Source: Synanceia verrucosa
Lineage: Eukaryota > Chordata > Actinopteri > Perciformes > Synanceiidae
Length of the DNA: 64,000 nucleotides
Assembly: GCA_029721515.1 (NCBI GenBank)
Contig: CM056559.1
Span: 5,271,001-5,335,000, forward strand
Direction: 5' to 3'
This document shows positions 1 through 11,300 of the stretch, piece by piece. A program made the position numbers and the translations under genes. Position 1 is the first letter of the stretch. Each line of letters opens with the position of its first letter. Under the pieces are notes generated by a model, which searched no databases, had not been told where the DNA came from, and saw nothing but the letters and a program-made list of their open reading frames with translations.

Positions 1-960
1 CTCTATCATCCTGTCACGTCCATTCCTTTGTCTTGAAAGATAAGTTAAAGAAACAAACTCAGTATAGATATCAATGTACAATATAATAATTAACCAACCT
101 ACAATTACCTGTTTTTTTTAACTTAACTTACTTGTATTTAGATGTATTTAGAGTAAAACTGTTTTAATAAATAGTGTGATGTCATAAAGGTATAAAGCTA
201 AGAGAAATTGATGTTTAATTTTCAAAACATTTTCTTCATCACACTGAGGGTATATGTATTTAATAACAATGCAACAGATGAACAGTAACAAATTAGTCTG
301 TTTTATAATCGTTTGTGGATTAGATGGTTTTCTACAAGAGCGTTTCATGGAGCTGCCAGATTGGGAGGGAAATCCCTTGGATTAGGTTTTGTTTTTGCTA
401 TAAATAAATAAAAACAAAAAGGGTTGCATGTCCTAATGTCTGCCTGCTCAGTCATGGTGTCGCACAGAAACCATATTGCACGTGGGGTTAAACTTGCCCT
501 CGAAGCTGTGAAAGATGCATATGTTAATCCTTGTTGTTACTTTTTGCACTTTCATCATGGTGCCAGATCCCAAACCAATGACATGTTTGCTCCTCAGTGA
601 GCAACATACTGTCCTGAGGAGTCAAATCCTCTACTTTATCTATGTGTAGCTCCAGACCTGAAGGGAACGCTAATAGTTGTTACTCTCTACTGCAACTTCT
701 GTCATTTGCACCAAATGTCTGCAGAAAAATACCATGCAGCATGACGCCAGTGGACCACACACTGTGTCCTCATAATGCTTAATAGTGTTTATTATATTTT
801 AGTCATTTTATCCTTTTTAGTTTTAGTCATCGAAGTCATTTGTTTTAATTAAAATGTTTTCTTAATTTTGTCAGGGAGTTTTCATTAAAAAAACATATCA
901 ATTAGGTCTAAATTATTTTACATAATATTTTATTATTAAAAACAGGTTAAATAATTAAGA

Positions 961-1055
961 ACTTAGCTTTGCAGTTTCTCAGTCCTCCTGATGGCGGTGC
1001 TCATTAGTGATGCAGGGTCCACCGGCCCACCATGAAAGCCAGTCTGCCACCCAAC
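961..1055 (-). other. Possible terminal exon on the minus strand, unassigned
   Basis: On the minus strand a pyrimidine-rich stretch ends in TATAG just before 1055. An open frame of 30 codons follows, containing GFHGGPVDPASL and RRTEKLQS, with its stop at 964-966. An AATAAA signal lies about 30 bases further on (934-929, minus). A second frame is also open for 24 codons, so the frame is not certain. No family was recognised and no upstream exon was found. It could be the end of a small nested gene, a processed copy or a retrotransposon remnant. Confidence 0.25.
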
Positions 1056-1129
1056 CTATAAAAACAAGTGTTAATAACATCCATCTGAATCCACAACTCA
1101 CACATTATAGCAGCACAGTTGTCAAGTCT

Positions 1130-1549
1130 GAGAGCTGTTTTTTTTTATAACCAAAAGGGCCTTGTTCCAGCATTTTTGCCTATTTTGAGTCATATTTCAA
1201 GACCCACAGAGTATTTGTGCTATGACTCTGAAAACACTGAATAACTCAAATGAAAGAAGAGACTCTCTATTTCATTGTGAAAGAAACATTTTTATGCTTT
1301 GTTCCATTCTTGTTTTATAAGAGGTAGAGGCCACTATCACAAAAACACCACTTTTTCTCCAGAATCTGTCCATTTTGCTCCCTAAATGCTCCACTTCCTG
1401 CTTTGATCTCCGTGGTGTATATTAACTCTATGTCCCAACTACAAATCACAGAAGCGAAATTACTCACAGGCTGTGGGAGACGGCGATCTGTGACCCACTG
1501 CAGAAAAAACACTGACTGCGAAAGCCGTCAATATCACTTAAAGAGTTAA
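1130..1549. repeat. piggyBac-like MITE, copy 1
   Basis: It shares a core of about 90 bases (from ATTTTGAGTCATATTTCAAG to ATGAAAGAAGAGACTC) with copies at 36649-36916 and 41797-41957. The right end reads AAAGAGTTAA, the inverse of a TTAACTCTTT terminus, with TTAA at 1546-1549. The left boundary is approximate. TTAA-flanked termini are typical of piggyBac-derived elements. No transposase coding is present. Confidence 0.5.
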
Positions 1550-4500
1550 GATCGTTTGTTTTTTGTTTAACTACATTTTAGCCTTGTCTCTATTTTGTCA
1601 ATGACACTGCATTTTTAATATCATCACACTAGTGCAGCCTCATGGAAAAAAAGGTTGTCGAACATATTTCCTTGTAGTGAACGCTGCTGCCAAGCCACTA
1701 TAGGACTGAATTTTAACTTGAGAGGAATGAGATGCTTTCACTTGATGTTTGTGTAGTCTTTATGTTTGGTTGCCCGTCTGTCCGTCCATACATTCTTGTG
1801 AATGTGTAAAATTTCTTCAGATTTTTTCGGACTCAAAGATGAACTGTATTTGGTGGTATAATGTCAAAATCAATGTGACCACACAGAATACATTTTTGGC
1901 CATGATCCAAGAATTCATGTTAACTATGACAATTTCACACGAATAGGATAAATATTAAAGTGACATGGATATAAACAGCAAAGCACCAATTCTAGTTTGT
2001 AGCAGCAGCCATATTTCTGTTCAGTTATTAATGATGGCAGCCTTTTTCCTTTGGGGAAAAAGAATAATTTGAAAATTAGTGGTTTAGTCTCTTAGTTTCT
2101 CATGCTAACCACTTTTTATACTGAGAGATAACACAGCATATACATGTTTGCTCTTCTGTCTGTGTGAATCACAGGCAGACTTCTATGTATTGCAGGGTTA
2201 CTTAACTACACACTTATGACTTGGACATTGCTGCAAACTGAGGTACACCATTTAGTTTTCAGTTATGTTGCTACCGGTAACATGATCCTGTCCAAATCAA
2301 TTGAGCATTAAAAGCAGCTAACTTCAACTTTATTTGGCCCAGAGACACGCCCAGCGTTTGGCCCAGCGTTTGCTCAGCCTGCACCGTATGACGTGCATCA
2401 AAACACGCATGTGACTTTCTGTGTATGAACACAATGCACTCAGTAATGTAACTGTCAATCACTCTTATCCTTGGTTCATAATAATATAAAAAATCGTTCT
2501 GCACCGGTTTGTGAATAAGTATTAAAATAAAAATCACTCATTACTTAAATGTTTTGCATATGCTGAAATATGCTAGTAAATACACATTATTTTGTGTATC
2601 ATGCAGATTTGCATTTTAAAAAACACTGCTATACCTAAACCTAATTAGCACAGAAATAAAGTGTGAATGTGAGCTAGAGTCAGGAGATGTAGTGAGACGT
2701 TGGAAAACCCAGAGCTGCTCTTTTCTTTTGCTTTTTTTATGCATAAAAAAGCTCAATATTCCACGTTGTAGACGTCACATTCAGACAGACTCTTAGCCTT
2801 CTGGATCCTTCTCACATGCACTGAATAGGTTCAGCTAGCTCAGGTGTTCTCATGGTATAATGTAAACTTTGAGCAGTCTTCTCCTTTCAGTTGTTTTCAA
2901 ATGAAGTGACATTTCAAGGGAAGAGGGGAATTCTTCAGTTACGTCAGACTCGCATGAGGACTCACAAAGGTGAGTGTTAAAGAAATGATCTTTGGATTTG
3001 GGATTCCCGCTCTTGGATGATACTGTGGAGTTGTTGGAAGGTAATGAAAGGCTCATCTATAATGAAATGACTCATGAATAATCAAAGCTATCAAGATTTA
3101 AAGGGCAGTTTATTGTAGAGCTGTCTCATTACTGTCATTTCATGTCTCATAAATAGCAGGCATAAACAGGTAAATGAGTTAAATTGACAGCACTGGAAGA
3201 AAGCACTGAGTCTTGATCAAAGATCCAAAGCTGGGTTTCCTAAATATATATAACTTGCAGGAGAAATGGAGCAGCAGAAGTCCTGTATTTTCTGCTGATG
3301 GAATGAAACACCAGGGTAAGAGCAGACCCCTCTGTCGCTACTCTCAGAGTACCGACTGCATGAGTGCTGTTTAACTTCTGACCTGTCTTCTCTTTAGCTC
3401 AATATACATGTTAGTGAAAACAGCACTGATTACATGATAAATGACAGGTTATTTTATATTTTCTCATTATAGTCCCTCTGTGTTTGATTTAATGGATGCA
3501 TGCAGGTAGTTAAATTAAAATGGTGAATTTACCAAATTATACTGTATTGTGCATGAATAAATTGTTTTGGCCATTAGATAAACAGTTACATAAATTGGAT
3601 CTGTTTGAACTGTTAAAATAATTTAAATTGATAAATTACTGTTTTATAGCTGCTGTAAGTGAAATATGAGAACTAATTAGGGGTGTTCATTTTACATTTG
3701 TACTCTGAGGTCAGTAAATCACCTCTGTCTCCTGTGTCAAAGCTGGTTTTATCACCAGTGTCAAGGCAGACGCAGAAGGTGTTCACTTGGTAGGCCACAA
3801 GCTTTAACTCAGTGTGCTCAGTCTGAGGCCAACAGTTATTATGTTTTCACAGAGAGAAATGTAATTTGTGTTAATGATATATTTAGAGTTGATGCGTGAT
3901 TTCTGTCTGGGGAAAAAAATTCAATGTAATGAGCAATTTGTGTTTAATGAATGCGTCAATGGTCTTGTTGGACATGTTTACATATGTGTCTCCCTTATTA
4001 TACCTTGTATTAAATTGAATTGTCAGCTTGCAGTCATGCATTAGCTGGTACAGCACATTTAGAATGATGAATATGCTTCTTATTTTTATTATTTTAGATG
4101 CTTTATTCTGACATTTATCATAGAACTTGAGGGAGCATATTTCCAGTGCTTGTGCACATACTGTCCATAGCTGGTGTTTTATTATTATGGGCTGCCTCGA
4201 TCAGAAAACACTACCATCAACAAGCCATTCAGATTTGTAATATTAAGGTTCTTCAGTTCATATTTCCTCCATCTGATTATCTCCACCCACACCTACTGTT
4301 GGAAAAAGTACACCATATTTTACTCATAAGCCAATCAAGACAGACGTTAAAACGGAGCGTTTCAGACGGAATACCATTAAAGCATGTAAAGACGAAACTT
4401 AAAATGAGCATGATATGCCCTCTAACATTTAAATATTGTCATTCTGCCATGTGTAGACATCATATACTTCAGTACAATCTTTATTTGCCCAGTTAACACT

Positions 4501-5540
4501 GTTAACTAGATATTTATAGATAATAGTTTGTATTTATTGTGCTACATATGTGTGATGCTTTTTCAAATACCCATAAAGTTTGTGCATAAAACTTTTTGTT
4601 GTTTGATATACAATCATCATCTCAGCCTAGAAAATGATTGTAACATGATCTATCATATTTTGATAGTTGTAGTCTAGTCATCATTTGCAAGCTGTGGAGT
4701 ATTAACTAGTTCTCTAAATTCAAATTAATATCAGTATAATATAAAAAGTGTTAAGTGTAGGTATGTTGCTGATAAAATTGTGTAATTGGTATTCATGTGC
4801 AATGTAGCCTGTAAAGTATTAAATTTCATCAGTGATAGCAGTGACACTGATCATAAACTCATTTTACATATACAGCATAACTGAACCTCCCAACACACTG
4901 AACATACGACAATGTAAATAATAATTGAAAATCATCATTAAAGTACATCACATGAAAATAGCATCAAATTAAAAAATCACATCCATCCCTACAATGTACA
5001 ATAGAAATAGTCTAATATTATTAATAATAACAGCTTTGTTATTACAAATAAATAAATTAGATTTTTTTTTAAGAACTGAATATATTAAGAGTATGGTCAC
5101 AGTACAGCCCACATTCCTCACTATAGATGAGTTGTCTTCACAGTGACGTCACACCTCCGGTGTCATCATTTTTAACATTAAAAACATCAAAATATTTCTC
5201 AGGTGTCAGAATCTCTGAAGCTTTCTTCCTAATTACTTATGTGACTTTCTCAAGAGACAAACTTGATGTTGTTTCTCAACCAGTGGCCAAGAGAGGGACT
5301 GTCAACATTCCTCCAACACAGAGCAGTGGAGTGCCTGGCATGTAGAAGACAAGCTTTCTCTTTCTTTCTCTATTAGATAGAGATAAATGATTAAAAAGGT
5401 AGTTTGAGATAAATAGTTTATTACTTGAGTCCAACATTTTTGGAGTAGCTCACATTCCAACAAGCAATGATACAGACTTCCCTTGATTACACTTAATTTT
5501 TGATTAATCTCAGTGAACATGTTCTGCCTTCCTGTGCTTT

Positions 5541-5667
5541 CATCCATCCATCCGTTTTCTACCTCTTTTCCTCACATAGGGTCACGGCGGGGCTGGAGCC
5601 TATCCCAGCTGTCATAGTGTGAAAGGGAGGTTACACCCTGGACAAGCCTCCAGTTCATCACAGGGTT
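5541..5667 (+). repeat. Teleost interspersed repeat fragment (CATCCATCCATCC type)
   Basis: The stretch runs from CATCCATCCATCCGTTTTCT through GGCTGGAGCCTATCCCAGC to CCAGTTCATCACAGGG. I recognise this wording as a very common dispersed element of fish genomes, probably a SINE/LINE tail. A short piece of the same family lies at 41953-41993, and the other end of the family flanks the hAT element at about 10.5 and 11.25 kb. Confidence 0.6.
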
Positions 5668-5816
5668 GTTTTTGTCCATTGTTAGTTTGTTGGTCACCAG
5701 GAAAACTCAAAATATGTAAACACATTTTTGGGGCAGTTTGTCTTGGTTCAAATATTATATGTGTGCATGCATGTTCTCCTTTCCTAATCCTAATTAATGC
5801 ATGTCTACATACATAC

Positions 5817-5817
<1 letters not shown>

Positions 5818-5847
<30 letters not shown>
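5818..5847. repeat. (CA)n microsatellite
   Basis: An uninterrupted run of about 14 CA dinucleotides follows TACAGTA. It makes short spurious open frames on both strands. Confidence 0.95.
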
Positions 5848-6580
5848 TTACAGCATTTCTTTATTTCAGAATGGACACATAAAGGTGCCCTGAGCTAAAC
5901 TTAGTCAAGGTGCTTCTTATTGTGATTAAGTTTTAACTTTTTTTTTTTTAAATTAAGTACTGATGCCTTCAGTGACACATCATCACCTAATTGTTCTGTA
6001 TTATGGGACTGAGTCTGTTCAGCCTGAGATGTTATAGCTTAGTGTTGGATATTCAGGATAAACATTAAACAACATGTTAAAGTATGTCTTTTTGTAAACT
6101 AAGCTGTGCTGAATTTCAGCAGATTTGCTCCGTGTTTTATTTCCCTGTAGTGTTTTTAGCAAATATATATTCATGATATGTAGAAAATAATGTTATTTCC
6201 TGATTGTTGCAGATCATATCAAATGAACAAAATCAGTTTCCCCATACAGTGTTACTGTTCTTTTTGTCTTTGGACTTCCTCAACTGCACACTTGTGCGTC
6301 TTTTTACTTTTTACAAAACAAAATGTATTCCATTTAATATCTGGTAACACTGGAGGATGATAAAATATTGTTTTCCGAGGGCTCTATTGAAAATTCTTGT
6401 GGAATTCTGTACAAAAATACTCCTCAAAAGATTTTGAGTGACAAAGACATATACACATGGGATGTAATCAAGAAAGCATTGTGCTGTGGAATCAGGAGAT
6501 GTTAATACAGTTTCTTCTTTCGCTTCAGAAAAGCTTTCTTGCTCCTTTTACTTTGAGGATGCCATTTCTTTGTCTTCCAG

Positions 6581-6719
6581 GTGCCTCCTGTTCAACAAGC
6601 AGCACCCATAGGAAGTCCTCCTGCTTTTCCGGGCCCTGTCATGATGTCCCCTACATCCATGCCTCCAGGAGGAGCTCCTTTCATCCCTGCAGAGTTTGAC
6701 CCCACAAAGTTGGCACCAG
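6581..6719 (+). CDS. Penultimate coding exon of a proline-rich protein gene (candidate scaf4)
   Basis: The acceptor TTTGTCTTCCAG precedes 6581 and the donor CACCAG|GTAAGG follows 6719. Read from 6581 in phase 0 the exon encodes VPPVQQAAPIGSPPAFPG, then an MMSPTSMPPGG and EFDPTKLAP segment, and ends with one base of a codon. That phase fits the next exon. The composition (Pro, Met, Gly, Ala) suggests a low-complexity region. The longer Met-initiated frame across this region is a different frame and is not the product. Confidence 0.7.
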
Positions 6720-6901
6720 GTAAGGGGAGATGAAAGCTGTCATGTTGACTAAAGGTAATATGAACAGATCTATGCTGTGTTGTTGTCACTGTTCTTGGCT
6801 TGATGTTCCTTTTTTTAAAATGCTTTGTTTTACTTTTGTTCTGCTACAGTACTTATTTTTCAAATGGGGATCAATAAAATCCCATCTTATCCTCTTTGCA
6901 G

Positions 6902-7341
6902 CAGGAAGTGTAAAACCTCCAGAGGAATCCACCAAGGACTCTAAAGGAGACGTCACAGGAACTCCGTCAGATCTGGGCAGTGAAAAACAGCTGGGGTCTC
7001 CTGTCGCACCAATGATGCCCCCAACAGGTCCAAGGGTCATGCCAGGTCCCAGACCGGGTATGCCGCCTCTGCAGCCTCCTCCTGGCATGCCGAATCCTCA
7101 TCTACCTCCATTCTCCATCCCACCTCCAAATATGCCACCCATGCCCCCACAAATGATACCCAGAGGACCCATGTTTCCACCAGATCGGTTCAGAATGCCT
7201 ATGCCCTTTCCTCCTCGTGGCCCTCCTTTCCATCGGCATCCTAGCATGGGACCAGAGGGCATGCATGACAGCGAAGGGAGGCATTTCCGAAATGGGAGAG
7301 CAGGGTTTGGGTGCCCACCCTTCCACAGAGGGAGGTGGTAG
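6902..7341 (+). CDS. Last coding exon of a proline-rich protein gene (candidate scaf4)
   Basis: The acceptor is TTTGCAGCAG, a tandem NAGNAG site, so the exon can start at 6902 or 6905 with one alanine gained or lost. The frame completes the codon left by the 6719 donor and runs about 146 residues to TAG at 7339-7341. It begins with an acidic/serine stretch (KPPEESTKDSKGD). It continues as a Pro-Met-rich tract (PPNMPPMPPQMIPRGPMFPP), then an Arg/His/Gly-rich tail ending PPFHRGRW. Such tails occur in RNA-processing factors. In human, SCAF4 lies upstream of TIAM1 in the same orientation, and a scaf4 identity rests mainly on that synteny. Other proline-rich families, such as TANGO1/cTAGE5-like proteins, are not excluded. 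The intron before the 6581 exon exceeds 6.5 kb, which is long for this kind of tail. Confidence 0.7.
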
Positions 7342-7985
7342 GGGCCGCCTCAACGAAGCACTTAACGTCAGAGGATGCTGGATCACTGTGACAGATACTA
7401 ATAAGTATCAGGACATCTGGTTCAACAAGGACTCGTGTGAACAATTGAAGGTGCATAAACCTAGGTTCAGACTTTATTTTATACCACCAGAACCTTTATT
7501 TGTCAGTGTAAAATAATGAAAAACAAGACAGTGTTTTGAAGGTGGTCCATGCTCCTTCAGGTTCACCAGAGAAGAGACTTTACTGTAAATACTATATCCG
7601 CTTGTAGATGTTTGCTATCTTTTTGTATATTTGACGTTGTGTAGTTTATCCTTTATGTCCTATCTTAGTAGTTGGAAATCAAAATTTTGGCGAAGTCTGT
7701 ATTTTTGAGCTTATTCTCTCGTCAGGGTTTTCTGAGTATGGAAATAGTCTGTAAAAATCCACTTGACCTTTTTTGTATCTTTTGTTTTTAAGAAAACACC
7801 TTTGTAACACACTGATGTTTAATTCCTCAGCACAGAAGTTGGATTTCATTTCAAGCAGAAGATGTCATGTCCTGCCAGCAGATGGTAGAGTAAACCCTGT
7901 TACCATGACCAACCTCTGCTGTACATAAAGGTCACACCTTGTAGGATCTTGTGCAGTGAATATTAAAAAATGTATTACAATTTGA
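7342..7985 (+). other. 3' UTR of the proline-rich gene
   Basis: AT-rich sequence without open frames follows the stop at 7339-7341. The likeliest poly(A) signal is ATTAAA at 7962-7967, about 20 bases before the inferred end. No canonical AATAAA lies between the stop and that point. Confidence 0.5.
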
Positions 7986-8344
7986 TCACATGGTTTTGTC
8001 TGTTTAGATCAAACTGACGTTTTGGTCCCTTTCTCTGAAAACTGAGCTGGGTTCATATAAATAGCCCTGCAGAAAAACTTACTGACAGTTATAAACACCA
8101 CTGAGCAAACAGCTAAACAGAAACAGGAAACTGCAATAAACTGACCTGCCTCATGTTAACCCACATAAATATCCGCAGGCTTGTTATAGCTGCATATAGA
8201 CCTACCACTATTATGTTGCAAATGAATGCGCAGACATGCTCTACCATGATGTGTTCAGGTTCAAGCATGTCAGTAACTAACCCCTCTTCAGATACTATAG
8301 GGCATTTTCACACAGTCATTGAATACCGATCCGAGATAAGCCGC

Positions 8345-8400
8345 AGCTGATTGGCTCTGAGAATAAATAAGTGGCGTGGTCGTGATCCACTTGCACACCG
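8345..8400 (+). promoter_or_regulatory. tiam1: Candidate tiam1 core promoter
   Basis: An inverted CCAAT box (ATTGG, 8350-8354) is followed by an AT-rich TATA-like motif (GAATAAATAA, 8361-8370), and then the sequence becomes GC-rich with many CpGs up to about 8830. The spacing suits a start near 8395. This is an inference from motif order only. Confidence 0.4.
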
Positions 8401-8574
8401 TCTCCAAGGCCCGTGGTCTCCGCCCTCTCAGCGGTGTGGAAACATCACGCATGGTCCGTGAACAGGGCAGGCAGACCTTGGAGAGGCGGCAGGTCCGGGC
8501 GCGTGGATGAGCAGCACCATGAAGGGTTCAGAGTCAGGACGGAAGCAGCCGCATCCCGCTGGTGTCTGTGACAG
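8395..8574 (+). other. tiam1: Probable 5' non-coding exon of tiam1
   Basis: GC-rich sequence ends in a consensus donor, CTGTGACAG|GTATGC at 8574. No frame joins it to protein. It lies directly downstream of the promoter-like motifs and upstream of the same-strand tiam1 coding exons. If used, it is followed by an intron of about 32 kb to the exon at 40632. The 5' boundary is a guess. Confidence 0.45.
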
Positions 8575-10479
8575 GTATGCAAGCATACAGGCTGGTTAAT
8601 CAGGACAAGGATAATCAATGGGCTAATGTTCGATCATGTTTCCGCTCGGTCCTAGCGCCGTCTGCGCCTAATGTCACGTCACTCAATCATACAAGTTTAT
8701 CAGCGGTGACCGATGCTGCCGCACTGAGGCGACCAGGCTGCCCGGTGGGAAAAGGCAGACAAACTGCGGCTTCTTCGCACACGGTGTTGCGCATGTTGTT
8801 GATTAATTCAGCCAGACGTCAGTGATTTGGGGGAAAACAGCCATGTAGCTGAATGACGGTGGGCAGAAGCTACAGCAGGGCTAACATGCAGGTTCAGACA
8901 TTGAATGCGCACTGACAAATACTGCTTTCCTTCAGCAGTGGATGATGGTTCAAGAAGACGTGCAGGGAAGCAGGCACTAACCGCACTAACACCTTGGAGG
9001 TGTCGTGGTCATTTCATGATGTTTGGGAGTGTAGAAACAGCGTATGGCCTCAGTGCGGTAAATTGTTGCATGTAGCAGTCCTTTATCTGACCCTCAGTGT
9101 GCAGGATCCAGGCTGTTGCTTCTGTATTCACATATGCTGGTGACTCAAGTGAAAGGCCATAGCTCATTGGTGCAGCCGGTTTACTTCAGTGATCTTATGG
9201 TGTCAAGTTTGTTGCAGCGTCACTGCCATACTATGCTGCTGCAAGTGATGCGTTCATGTGTGTTCTGGCTCCTATAATCATCCCAACAGGGTTATGCACA
9301 GGTGACTATAAGCTCATGGGATATATCATATTAAAATATCTAAATCAGACATTTAAACAACATTTTTGTAGACTACTAATTTGTAAAAATTGACCATATG
9401 TTATTTTTGGTATGAGACATGTCATATATATTTGCTGTTAATATTTTCTATCAAAAATCTCACTACAGGGAGAGAAATTTGGAAACCAGACAAAAGATGA
9501 CATCTTACCTGATAGAGCATACAACAAATAACAGCAGAAGGTTTTCAGTTATGTTAAAGTAACATTTTGACATGGCTTCAGGTATGTAATGTCAGTGATG
9601 ATGGTTCGACACCCATGGAAAGCTCTTAAACCACTCTTTGAGCATAATCCATTCACCTGCTCATTGTTTTCCAGTCATATAATTTGGCTAGACTGCTCTG
9701 GTCCACTACAACAAAATTGTATAAACTTCCACAATCAATAGACATAGATGCATGTAGCTATGTGTTGTGAGGGCCAGCGCATTCTTCAGCTTTAAACTTG
9801 AAGAGCTATTCTTGATATAGTGTGTTCCCTTGAGTAGAGCTCCTTCCTGTCAGCAGCCACATCAACCATGCTGTGGCGCATGTAGCAGAATGGCTCCAGT
9901 GTATGCTGATGTGTCCTCAGGGTGGTAACCTGAGCCCACCTGTGTGACATACTTGCACAGAGACCTCACCCTCCATCTGTCTGTCTTTGTGTGGCTCCAT
10001 AACTCTTTAAAGATCTCAAATGTTAAACCAACATTAGGCAGTGCAGAGACTGGTGGAACCACACATGAAAGAATGTCCACACATTCATATGGTAATGTGT
10101 TGGCTTTCTGTACAATCCATGACGTTGTTCAAATGTGCATAATTTAGCTATGATAAGTGCTCTTTATGAATTATTAATTTCCATCCCACTTGTACATAAC
10201 TCTTAATGTCTTTGCAATGTGACAGTCTAGTGTTTTGCTGAGTGCCAAGTGAATAAACTACTGATCCTAGTGTGATAATGCAGTCGTTCCAAGAAAAACT
10301 TGCTGTTTTCCTATTATATAGAGTGGTTTTAATGTTGTAGATGCATGTTTTTTTCCATGCAACTGTTAGCTTTGTTTTACCCATGCCATGTGTTTAAAAT
10401 ATATTGTCATTTATGTAGTTAATCGTTTTTGTCATACTTTATTGGGTGCTGAGTAGGGAACAGCCCATTGTTTTTCAGG
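8575..10479 (+). other. tiam1 intron 1, proximal part
   Basis: The first 250 bases are CpG-rich, a continuation of the promoter island. The rest is moderately AT-rich without a convincing exon or repeat that I recognise. Confidence 0.5.
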
Positions 10480-11300
10480 AAAAAAATACCTTCCCTGACC
10501 TTCCCCATGCATGTCTTTGGATGGTGGGAGGATGCCAGAGTATAGAGCTGTGCGATATGAATAAAATTCTATATCCCAGTATAGCCAAGTTTATATCCCG
10601 ATAACGATATATATTCCGATATAGTATTTTTTTCTGATGAGTTTTTACTTTCCATTGTGCTCTCCTCCGTCTCCTCTGCGGCATAATCCCTTGTATGCTT
10701 TTATTCTGAAGGCTTACTTTGAAAGCGACCAGAAATCCGGCTTTGTTTGCGCTGTAGCGTACTTTTACTGTGCAGTTTGGCTGCTAATAAAGATGTTATA
10801 AGCGATAATAAATCATTCACACGCAACACAACGTCCTCCATGCTGCTTTATCTCTGCTTACTTCCGAGCTACAACTGCCGCAAACCTGTCCTCACGGGTG
10901 ACGTGAACATGCTACCACAAAGCAATAGCGTTGCTGCGGTTACAGTAGCTGTCATATTATTGTGTCTATGCCTCGTACAATACACGTTTTGAACTCGCAT
11001 GAACTCACATTTGGATTATCCAGCGTCATTCCAACGTTGAGTTGTACTTTACACGGCATATCTAAACCACAACCAGAGTAACATTTATGTTAGCGTAGTA
11101 ACAGAGCTAACTAAGTAGCTACATGTTAAAAATTACGATATAAACAACAGAAGCTTATATCGTACGGTAGACATTTTTCTACTGCATTACGATATATATT
11201 GTAATATCGCACAGCTCTACCAGATTAATTGAAGAAAACCTACGCAGACACAGGAAGAACATGCAAACTCCACACAGAAAGCCTAACCACTGTGCTGCCA
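10480..11300. repeat. Older dispersed repeat, split by a hAT insertion
   Basis: The left part (to about 10542, with TGCATGTCTTTGGATGGTGG) and the right part (from 11220, with GAACATGCAAACTCCACACAG) read as one familiar teleost repeat once the 677-bp element between them is removed. It appears to be the far end of the same family as 5541-5667. Confidence 0.65.
10543..11219. mobile_element. Non-autonomous hAT-type DNA transposon (677 bp)
   Basis: The 16-bp terminal inverted repeats are perfect: TAGAGCTGTGCGATAT at 10543-10558 and its exact reverse complement at 11204-11219. They are flanked by an 8-bp target duplication with one mismatch: CCAGAGTA (10535-10542) and CCAGATTA (11220-11227). An 8-bp duplication is the hAT hallmark. 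Subterminal tracts are rich in CGATATAT. No transposase frame is present; the 81-codon open frame inside has no recognisable domain. Confidence 0.85.

Larger units (their letters stand above)
1..6580 (+). other. Intron of the upstream proline-rich gene
   Basis: No exon that can be joined in phase to the coding exon starting at 6581 was found here, so this is read as intron. It holds two annotated repeats (about 1130-1549 and 5541-5667), a CA microsatellite at about 5818-5847, an exon-like segment on the minus strand (961-1055) and one on the plus strand (2891-2969). The remainder is AT-rich and shows nothing recognisable. Confidence 0.5.

Noticed and set aside
4146..4496. 116-codon plus-strand open frame with a hydrophobic start
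   Set aside because: AT-rich, no recognisable domain, no splice or promoter context and biased towards I/L/H as expected by chance.
6730..6901. Met-initiated start for the proline-rich protein in the intron at 6730
   Set aside because: The frame reads through intron sequence into the last exon; the acceptor at 6901/6904 and the in-phase exon at 6581 show it is spliced.
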